The translations under genes were made by a program, and so were the position numbers. Shown here in pieces: positions 31,913 through 36,561 of a stretch of DNA of 36,561 bases. The notes beneath the pieces are model-generated. The model was not told where the DNA came from. It did no database searches and saw only the letters and a list, made by a program, of their open reading frames with translations. The stretch is taken from IMG/VR virus record IMGVR_UViG_3300033141_003563, positions 1 to 36,561 of that record; one strand, written 5' to 3'. The stretch comes from a virus. How positions within the stretch are numbered: the stretch's first letter is position 1; every line of letters begins with the position of its first letter.

Positions 31913-31919
31913 ATAGTTT

Positions 31920-32315
31920 TAAATTGTCGCAGTGGACGGGAGTGTAACACCAGCGCTGCGATATATAGCTGTTACTGGGGGATCTCTTCAAAGCAGCAAC
32001 CCGGCGGCTTGGGGCGGAAGGGTGAAGAGTAGGAGCTGTTTCCTATTAAGTTGCGCCTAGTTGTTTGTGATCAGCTTATCAAACAACCCCATTCGTACCG
32101 CGAGCTATCTCGAATTTCTACAGCCAGATCAGGCCCAGAAATAAACCAAAGCTTGTGCGTCTGTGTGACAATGCAGACATGGGAGACGAGTCATCTTGGC
32201 AAAATGCCAGGATGATTCCGGCTACCCATAATTTTATTTGTAGTAGTATATAGTGCTCAAATTTTGAACAGCAACCCAAGAAAGCCGCCAGCATGGCACA
32301 TCTTCAGGAGATAGT
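31920..32315 (+). ncRNA. Candidate structured non-coding RNA
   Basis: No reading frame of useful length is present here on either strand. Bases 31921-32220 are about 50% GC by hand count (150 of 300), well above the flanks. Visible stems include TCGCAG/CTGCGA (31927-31932 with 31956-31961), CTCTTCA/TGAAGAG (31984-31990 with 32023-32029), TAGGA/TCCTA (32030-32045), GTTGTTT/AAACAAC around 32060-32086, TTTCT/AGAAA enclosing GCC/GGC (32115-32141), GTCTG/CAGAC (32159-32178) and a 10-bp hairpin at 32191-32215 with one G-U pair. A long-range match, GGCGGCTT (32003-32010) with AAGCCGCC (32282-32289), could be a pseudoknot or closing helix. The segment is not RNase P RNA, tmRNA, 6S RNA or a group II intron by the motifs I know. 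The 3' end is uncertain (32240-32320) and no clear terminator is seen. Confidence 0.65.
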
Positions 32316-32327
32316 ACAAGATTAGTC

Positions 32328-32420
32328 TGTGGATAAGTCTGTGAATAAGTTGTGGATAAGCTGTGGATAAGTTTACAGGTAAGATCAGAAAATAAGATCA
32401 AAGCCTTGACCTTATTTGTT
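32328..32420 (+). other. Candidate replication origin with four DnaA boxes
   Basis: Four same-strand boxes with spacing 11-12 bp occur: TGTGGATAA at 32328-32336, TGTGAATAA at 32340-32348, and TGTGGATAA at 32351-32359 and 32362-32370. Three match the strict DnaA consensus (complement TTATCCACA). They are followed by an AT-rich segment with two TAAGATCA motifs, similar in layout to the duplex-unwinding 13-mers of bacterial oriC. The ssb gene follows. This fits initiation by host DnaA. Confidence 0.7.
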
Positions 32421-32434
32421 AAAAATAGTTTAAG
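32406..32434 (+). promoter_or_regulatory. Possible ssb promoter
   Basis: TTGACC, 17 bp, TTTAAG about 40 bases upstream of the ssb ATG. The -35 is good and the -10 is weak. Confidence 0.4.
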
Positions 32435-32474
32435 TTATTGATTTTGTTATTAAAACAATAGGATTGGTAAAAAA

Positions 32475-32906
32475 ATGGCAAGAGGTATTAATAAAGTAAT
32501 TTTAATAGGGTATTTAGGTGCACAGCCGGAAGTTAGACAATTAAAGAGCGGGGTGCATGTGACGAATATATCAGTGGCGACAACCAGTTTTTATCGTGAT
32601 AAACAATCGAGTAAATTACAAGAGAGAACTGAATGGCATCGAGTAGTTTTCTTTAATCGCTTAGCTGACATCGTGGGAAACTATTTAACAAAAGGCTCTA
32701 AAGTTTATGTAGAAGGCTCTTTGCGTACTCGGAAATGGCAAGATAATTCTAAAACTGATCGTTACGTCACAGAAATAATTGCTAATGAAATGCAAATGTT
32801 AGATAGTAAAAACTCTCACGTCGTGGGTTGCACACAAGAAAATAATGCGTCCATGCATAATGCCTCTGGGCAGCATAATTCGGCAGATGAAGACATTCCT
32901 TTTTAA
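32475..32906 (+). CDS. ssb: Single-stranded DNA-binding protein
   Basis: This 143-aa protein has an OB-fold SSB domain (ARGINKVILIGYLGAQPEVR, EWHRVVFFNRLADIVGNYL, KGSKVYVEGSLRTRKWQD), a short linker and the acidic tip DEDIPF that recruits partner proteins. The linker contains HVVGCTQ, encoded by one 18-bp dispersed unit (32818-32835) lying antisense to its usual reading. SSB would work with ERF and the replisome. The gene is alone on the plus strand, next to the candidate origin. Ribosome site weak. Confidence 0.95.
   Translation: MARGINKVILIGYLGAQPEVRQLKSGVHVTNISVATTSFYRDKQSSKLQERTEWHRVVFFNRLADIVGNYLTKGSKVYVEGSLRTRKWQDNSKTDRYVTEIIANEMQMLDSKNSHVVGCTQENNASMHNASGQHNSADEDIPF
32818..32835 (-). 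repeat. THE-type 18-bp repeat, one unit inside ssb
   Basis: The unit lies in the flexible SSB linker in the opposite sense to transcription, where an in-frame 18-bp insertion should be tolerated. Confidence 0.8.
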
Positions 32907-32937
32907 AAGACGTTCCCTCTGAGCTGCAGTTGTAGTA

Positions 32938-33117
32938 TCATCCAGCTGACTCCCAACCATTTTTCCAGGCCATTTCTTCCAGCCGCTTTAAAATCCCGTA
33001 TCTTTCAGCCTCACGACATTCCAAAAGATAGACTCGTCTCTCCAGTTCTGCAACTTGGCGGCGTAATTTATAAATATATTCTTCTTGTTCTTTATTCACT
33101 TCATGAGTTTCACACAT
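32938..33117 (-). CDS. Small coiled-coil protein with THE-type start
   Basis: This 59-aa frame starts MCETHEVNKEQEEYIYKLRR and continues as a helical coiled coil (QVAELERRVYLLECREAERY, then GILKRLEEMAWKNGW). A GAGGA site precedes the ATG. The first seven residues derive from one 18-bp unit (33098-33115). It is the last gene of the second leftward operon, converging on ssb. Function is unknown. Confidence 0.6.
   Translation of the reverse strand: MCETHEVNKEQEEYIYKLRRQVAELERRVYLLECREAERYGILKRLEEMAWKNGWESAG
33098..33115 (-). repeat. THE-type 18-bp repeat, one unit
   Basis: The unit provides the N-terminus (CETHEV) of the 59-aa protein and lies directly after its start codon. Confidence 0.85.
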
Positions 33118-33139
33118 TTTTCTTTTCCTCTTTTTAAAA

Positions 33140-33442
33140 TTAATTATTATCTATCACAATTTCCCATACTTGCGGAATTCTGTGTCTATGGTGATTAAGC
33201 CAGCATGTCAAAATTTGAATCCAAATCTCTTGGGAAATTTTCCCATTTTGAATGTCAAAATACTCATCACACTCCGACCACTCGCAAATTATAGCCCGCA
33301 CCTTTGACTGTGATTCAATATATACACTACAGTAAGTATCCTCCTCGAATTGCTTAATTAGCTGACCAAGCGTAGTTCGTTCATTTAACTTACCATTTAA
33401 TAGTAGTTTAATTTTTGTTTTTTTTATATTTTCATTACACAT
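33140..33442 (-). CDS. Hypothetical protein, paralogue of the 34859-35134 gene
   Basis: In this 100-aa protein the C-terminal half (ISQEIWIQILTCWLNH, then WEIVIDNN) aligns with the end of the 91-aa protein at 34859-35134 (EDIWLEVLQTWLNH, YEIVVDND). The N-terminal half is a beta-rich domain. The ribosome site (GAGGATAAAA) overlaps the end of a repeat unit. Function is unknown. Confidence 0.6.
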   Translation of the reverse strand: MCNENIKKTKIKLLLNGKLNERTTLGQLIKQFEEDTYCSVYIESQSKVRAIICEWSECDEYFDIQNGKISQEIWIQILTCWLNHHRHRIPQVWEIVIDNN

Positions 33443-33492
33443 TTTTTTATCCTCATTTCATGGGTTTCACACACTTCGTGGGTTTCACGCAT
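33424..33492 (-). CDS. Possible short leader peptide made of THE-type units
   Basis: A 22-codon frame (MRETHEVCETHEMRIKKCVM) starts in the two-unit array and overlaps the start of the next gene. It has no clear ribosome site and may not be translated. Confidence 0.25.
   Translation of the reverse strand: MRETHEVCETHEMRIKKCVMKI
33455..33490 (-). repeat. THE-type 18-bp repeat, two units
   Basis: Units at 33455-33472 and 33473-33490 lie in the gap upstream of the 100-aa gene. Confidence 0.9.
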
Positions 33493-33540
33493 TTTTAATT
33501 AAAGATTAACCATATTATTTTTAATAAGCATTAGTGATGT

Positions 33541-33999
33541 TTAAATAAATTTAATAAGATAACGCAAATGCAAGTTAATATAGTCTTCATATAAATGAAT
33601 GTCTTGCATAAGCTTTTCATATGAGACACCAGTTGCTGGCTCTAGTGCAATAACAAGTGCCTTTTTCGCCTGTCCTTCAATTTCTTCAATATGCCATAAC
33701 GGATAATGAGAGCTAAATGGTTTGCTAATTGCTCCCATATTGTAGCGCGCATATTTTTTCCGTAAAAGTGCCTTAAATTCTTCATATTGCTCACCGTTTA
33801 AACGATGTATTTTTGCAGGATCACGTAATGGTTGACCCGTGCGCTTGTCTATTGCGTTGATTTCAGTTAACACTAATTTTTTGATAGCATTTATCTTTTG
33901 TTCCACAGTCTTGCGATAAGCGATTGTTTCAATGACTGTTTTGGCGCAATTTATAACTGTGGGACTGGGGTTTAACAAAAGTTTTTTATTGATTTGCAT
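33541..33999 (-). CDS. Hypothetical protein
   Basis: This 152-aa protein is basic and helical (TVIETIAYRKTVEQKINAIK, then PAKIHRLNGEQYEEFKALL) with a middle SSHYPLWHIEEIEGQAKKAL and a C-terminal HLYEDYINLHLRYLIKFI. Small phage early proteins of this size are common; I do not recognise this one. An AGAGGGTTAAAAG site precedes it. Confidence 0.55.
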   Translation of the reverse strand: MQINKKLLLNPSPTVINCAKTVIETIAYRKTVEQKINAIKKLVLTEINAIDKRTGQPLRDPAKIHRLNGEQYEEFKALLRKKYARYNMGAISKPFSSHYPLWHIEEIEGQAKKALVIALEPATGVSYEKLMQDIHLYEDYINLHLRYLIKFI

Positions 34000-34002
34000 C
34001 TT

Positions 34003-34416
34003 TTAACCCTCTTTTTGTTCTTTTTCTTCTTCTTGTTTTTTTAGCAGGCGGTCATAATGCTCTTCCGCCCCTGTTTCTGCTAAATCTGTCAAATATTCAA
34101 TGATTTGTCTGTAAAAACTGTCATCGTCCCAAAATCCCTCCCCGGTTTTGCTCAAAAAATTGTCAAGTTCGTCTGATTCATCACCTCCGCAACCGTCTGC
34201 TGTTTCCATCTCAAAGCCGGAATACGCTTGCAGTGCATTTGTGCGCTCGCTATTTTGAAAAACAATTGTAAAATCTTTTGACTCATTTTTATTATTAGTC
34301 ACGCGCACCTGAAAAATCACGTCGTAGCCAATCAGCTGCTGTGACCAATGGTCCAGCGGCTCTAAGTGTGTGTTGTTAAAAAATTCTTGTTGATCAAGTA
34401 TTTCTAAATTTTTCAT
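34003..34416 (-). CDS. Hypothetical acidic protein
   Basis: In this 137-aa protein, a beta-rich first half (LIGYDVIFQVRVTNNKN, then DFTIVFQNSE) is followed by an acidic loop (TADGCGGDESDELDNFL) and a charged helix at the end (LLKKQEEEKEQKEG). No family was recognised. It lies three bases before the 152-aa gene in the same operon. Confidence 0.55.
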   Translation of the reverse strand: MKNLEILDQQEFFNNTHLEPLDHWSQQLIGYDVIFQVRVTNNKNESKDFTIVFQNSERTNALQAYSGFEMETADGCGGDESDELDNFLSKTGEGFWDDDSFYRQIIEYLTDLAETGAEEHYDRLLKKQEEEKEQKEG

Positions 34417-34442
34417 TGTTTAACCCTCTTTTTCTTGTTCTT

Positions 34443-34832
34443 TTAGTAGCAGCTTCTTTTGTTTTGCTTGCTGGCAATCTTATCTTTTAAAAATTTAAGA
34501 ATATCTAAATGTCGATAGCTTTCAGTGACCCACATAATATATTGATCAATATTAGCACCTTGCTCTACTAAATATTTAACGACATTAAGATGTCCCTCTA
34601 TTGCGCTTAAAAATAATGCCTGATTTCTGCTGGCGCGAATATCAGCCCCATGTTCAACGAGAAATTTAACAACATCTAAATGGCCATTTTCCGCCGCTTG
34701 GCATAATGCCCACTCCTCATCGTCATGAATATTTGCGCCTTTTTCAACCAATAATTTTACTTTTTGAATATCACCTGCTGCTGCAGCCTTTCCTAAGTTA
34801 TAGTTCAAGACGAATAATTTATCTTTTTTCAT
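34443..34832 (-). CDS. Ankyrin-repeat protein, fourth copy
   Basis: This 129-aa protein has ankyrin repeats of the same 30-residue type (IQKVKLLVEKGANIHDDEE, GHLDVVKFLVEHGADIRASR, GHLNVVKYLVEQGANID) and a basic C-terminus (DKIASKQNKRSCY). Unlike the three genes at 25.5-27.1 kb it is in the second leftward operon and has no THE-type extension. It should bind a protein partner; the target is unknown. Confidence 0.85.
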   Translation of the reverse strand: MKKDKLFVLNYNLGKAAAAGDIQKVKLLVEKGANIHDDEEWALCQAAENGHLDVVKFLVEHGADIRASRNQALFLSAIEGHLNVVKYLVEQGANIDQYIMWVTESYRHLDILKFLKDKIASKQNKRSCY

Positions 34833-34858
34833 CTTTTAACCCTCTTTTTGTTTAAAAA

Positions 34859-35134
34859 TTAATCATTATCTACGACGATTTCATAGCTTACACACGAGCG
34901 ACTATTGTCGTGATTAAGCCACGTTTGCAATACCTCGAGCCAAATATCTTCCGGAATTTCACGATTTTTAATGTCGTAAACTTCATTGAAATCAGCACAA
35001 TCGTTAAATGTGAACTCAACTTGTGAGCCATCTTCGTTGAAATAATAAGTTTCTCTGTTTAAATAGCGATTTTTCAATTCTTCGAGTGTCAAATGCTCGA
35101 CTAACTCATTGTTTTTTATTAATTTAATATTCAT
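34859..35134 (-). CDS. Hypothetical protein, paralogue of the 33140-33442 gene
   Basis: This 91-aa protein has a beta-rich N-terminus (MNIKLIKNNELVEHLTLEEL, TYYFNEDGSQVEFTFNDC) and the C-terminal motif IWLEVLQTWLNH plus YEIVVDND shared with the 100-aa paralogue. The pair probably arose by duplication on either side of three unrelated genes. Function is unknown. Confidence 0.6.
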   Translation of the reverse strand: MNIKLIKNNELVEHLTLEELKNRYLNRETYYFNEDGSQVEFTFNDCADFNEVYDIKNREIPEDIWLEVLQTWLNHDNSRSCVSYEIVVDND

Positions 35135-35147
35135 CTTTTAATCCCCC

Positions 35148-35321
35148 CTAAATTCGAAGTGTGAAAAATAAAAACGTTAAAAATACACTGATGCTAAAAA
35201 TATTAGTTATAATATAAAAGCGCAGCGATAATTTTTCACGTCTTAAAAAACGATAGCTTGCTAAATTTATCAAAACACACAATAATAATACGCCGGTTGC
35301 TGTTATTAAAAATAAATGCAT
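35148..35321 (-). CDS. Small two-TM protein
   Basis: This 57-aa frame has two hydrophobic helices (FLITATGVLLLCVLINLA and FYIITNIFSISVFLTFLFF) joined by a basic turn (YRFLRREKLS). The ribosome site is AGAGGA. Its size and position suggest a small inner-membrane protein. Confidence 0.6.
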   Translation of the reverse strand: MHLFLITATGVLLLCVLINLASYRFLRREKLSLRFYIITNIFSISVFLTFLFFTLRI

Positions 35322-35345
35322 AGTTTTATCCTCTTTTAAAATTAA

Positions 35346-35588
35346 TTAATTATCAATATCTTGCATGAGTCCGCTGTCAACTAGTCGTTGATTTAGTGCA
35401 GCTAAAATAGCGTGACGCCACTCTGTCGCCGTGATTCCCCACGCGCGACAATCAGTTGCGTCTGCGCGTTTTGCGATAATCGCGTGCGTTAAATCAGACA
35501 GTGATAACTCGTAACAAGCGCTTGCAAAATTGTTGTCAATAGCACGTTTGTATTTTTTTGCATAATCTGCAATTAAATAATTGTTCAT
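35346..35588 (-). CDS. First gene of the second leftward operon
   Basis: This 80-aa helical protein (NYLIADYAKKYKRAIDNNFA, then GITATEWRHAILAALNQRLV) has an AAGAGGGTTAAAAAA site. It lies about 40 bases after a perfect promoter. No family was recognised. Confidence 0.6.
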   Translation of the reverse strand: MNNYLIADYAKKYKRAIDNNFASACYELSLSDLTHAIIAKRADATDCRAWGITATEWRHAILAALNQRLVDSGLMQDIDN

Positions 35589-35633
35589 TTTTTAACCCTC
35601 TTTTTAATTTAAATTATTATCAATTACACGTTA

Positions 35634-35662
35634 ATTATACAATTACTGTTAACTGTTGTCAA
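35634..35662 (-). promoter_or_regulatory. Second leftward early promoter, perfect consensus
   Basis: On the minus strand TTGACA (35662-35657), 17 bp, TATAAT (35639-35634). A GTTAATTATA half-site at 35630-35639 resembles half of the operator at 30371-30386 and overlaps the -10; another GTTAATTAT half-site on the minus strand is at 35666-35674. Confidence 0.88.
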
Positions 35663-35790
35663 CAAATAATTAACAATTATTTAGCAATTAGTTAGCGAGT
35701 TAGCGTGATTGTCACAAACTATTGAGTTGTTACACAATTTAGACAATTTAATTGCTCGACTGACTCATTAATATATATATAGCTAGATAG

Positions 35791-35807
35791 CTCGATTAAT
35801 GATCGAG
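35791..35807. repeat. Inverted repeat in the 35.6-35.9 kb intergenic region
   Basis: CTCGAT-TAATG-ATCGAG. The 285-bp gap around it holds the promoter above, short TTAG-rich direct repeats and an AT run, but no convincing gene. Confidence 0.5.
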
Positions 35808-35854
35808 TTAGACCTTGAGTTGCACGCAGTGGCAAACGAAACGAAATTAGAAAT

Positions 35855-35873
35855 TATACGATTTAATCGTATA
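35855..35873 (-). terminator. Hairpin directly after the tail-fibre stop
   Basis: TATACGAT-TTA-ATCGTATA starts right after the stop codon at 35874-35876. On the minus strand it is followed by a weak T-rich tract. It is probably the end of the virion operon, but an AT-rich stem makes a strong intrinsic terminator doubtful. Confidence 0.45.
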
Positions 35874-36561
35874 TTACGAGAGATTGTCGACCCACCCTAG
35901 CGTGCTAATTATCAGCACGCTGGAGCCGTCGGAGCCAGTTGCTCTGCCGCGCACCTGGCCGGCGGTGTTAGTGATCACTGTGAGTTGATTGTTGTCAACA
36001 CGTGCAGACGTCGACGTGTTGTTTGCGACAACTAACGAGTTCGGCAGACTGCCCGCATTGCCCGGCGTGACGTCGTCAATATTCGGCGACGTGATTAATA
36101 GATCGCCGGCGGCGGACGGTGAGTTCCAATAGAGCGTCAGCGTCGCAGAACGCTCGAGGCCGGCCGGTACTCGCAGTGTGTATAATTTAGCAGACGTGCC
36201 AGGGTTGACTTGCCGGACGTCAGTTTCCGGCGTTTTGAGTAAATACTCGCGTCGTGAGTGTGAGCCGTACGATACAAATTGTAAAATATTTGCACTCCCG
36301 TTTGTCATCACTGATCCGATATATATATATTTTGTGTAGCCCGCGGCTACAACTGCTGCGTCTGCGAGTAAATTGGCCGCTGTTAGCGACGTGTCAAAAC
36401 CCGCATCGGCAGACCCGTCCGCTTTGCCGAGGACGAACACGTGATATGTTGTATCGCTGTTCAGCGCAACACCTGCGGCTCGTCCGCCGCTGTTCGTCCC
36501 GTCCGCCCAGGTGGCGTCCAGGCGTTTCGTGATTGCGCTGCTTGCGCTGATATACACTGTA
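35874..36561 (-). CDS. Tail fibre protein, C-terminal part (joins 1-1235)
   Basis: This is the 3' part of the 602-aa fibre gene; frame and sequence join without a break through the 114-bp terminal overlap. The part unique to this end encodes roughly the last 190 residues. It is beta-rich, with VVAAGYTKYIYIGSVMTNGS, a KLYTLRVPAGLERSATLTLY segment and a GSDGSSVLIISTLGWVDNLS end, as in trimeric receptor-binding tips. It is GC-rich compared with the genome. Confidence 0.85.
   Translation of the reverse strand, partial: TVYISASSAITKRLDATWADGTNSGGRAAGVALNSDTTYHVFVLGKADGSADAGFDTSLTAANLLADAAVVAAGYTKYIYIGSVMTNGSANILQFVSYGSHSRREYLLKTPETDVRQVNPGTSAKLYTLRVPAGLERSATLTLYWNSPSAAGDLLITSPNIDDVTPGNAGSLPNSLVVANNTSTSARVDNNQLTVITNTAGQVRGRATGSDGSSVLIISTLGWVDNLS
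36448..36561. repeat. Terminal direct repeat, right copy
   Basis: Identical to bases 1-114. It marks the circle junction or a short terminal repeat. Confidence 0.95.

Noticed and set aside
31920-32315. RNase P RNA, tmRNA, 6S RNA, group I or II intron
   Set aside because: The conserved motifs of these families that I know (for example GAGGAAAGTCC for RNase P, a tRNA-like end for tmRNA, a domain V hairpin for group II introns) were not found.
31920-32320. tRNA gene
   Set aside because: No TTCGAAT-like T-loop with matching acceptor arms was found here or elsewhere in the window.
35589-35873. Integrase attachment site
   Set aside because: No integrase or recombinase was recognised, and the repeats here are better explained by a promoter and hairpins.

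Overview
The window is a complete, AT-rich podovirus-like phage genome. Bases 1-114 recur exactly at 36448-36561, and the tail-fibre reading frame runs in frame through that junction. The contig therefore closes to a circle of about 36,447 bp, or carries a 114-bp terminal direct repeat. Promoters are of the TTGACA/TATAAT type, genes have GAGG-type ribosome sites, and the host looks like a low-GC Gram-negative bacterium. No tRNA, rRNA, integrase, reverse transcriptase, RNA polymerase, DNA polymerase, primase or helicase was recognised. Four ankyrin-repeat genes suggest that the host lives with a eukaryote (inference).

Layout. (1) From about 21.1 kb leftwards through position 1 and on to 35.87 kb lies one long leftward virion operon. 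It holds a small basic DNA-binding protein, a terminase-small-like HTH protein, head-tail connector (portal), Bbp19-like protein, scaffold, major capsid protein, a seven-repeat fibre-like protein, an intrinsic terminator, two tail-tube proteins, four internal or ejection proteins, a fibre-like protein and a T7-type tail fibre. (2) At 21.25-23.76 kb a rightward lysis and packaging operon holds a GH108 muramidase, a GTA-type holin, a small membrane protein and the large terminase. (3) At 23.75-30.30 kb a leftward accessory and recombination operon holds a VRR-NUC nuclease, small membrane proteins, three ankyrin genes, an XRE regulator, Gp157, an ERF annealing protein and many small genes. It starts at a perfect consensus promoter. 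(4) At 30.44-31.88 kb a short rightward operon is transcribed divergently. It encodes a probable ribbon-helix-helix regulator, a two-TM membrane protein and a coiled-coil protein, and palindromic operators overlap both promoters. (5) At 31.88-32.47 kb there is no gene. This stretch holds a strong promoter, a GC-rich highly structured segment (candidate non-coding RNA) and four DnaA boxes beside an AT-rich segment (candidate origin), followed by ssb. (6) At 32.94-35.59 kb a second leftward operon of small genes includes a fourth ankyrin protein and also starts at a perfect TTGACA-17-TATAAT promoter.

Reading of the whole. The phage carries a full set of virion, packaging and lysis genes but only accessory replication genes (SSB, ERF, Gp157). 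Together with a DnaA-box array, this suggests it borrows the host replisome. The most unusual features are the promoter-driven structured RNA candidate next to the DnaA boxes, a dispersed 18-bp repeat inserted in frame at the ends of several genes (peptides such as CETHEM/RATHEV), small patch duplications that have truncated or remodelled genes, and the ankyrin cargo.
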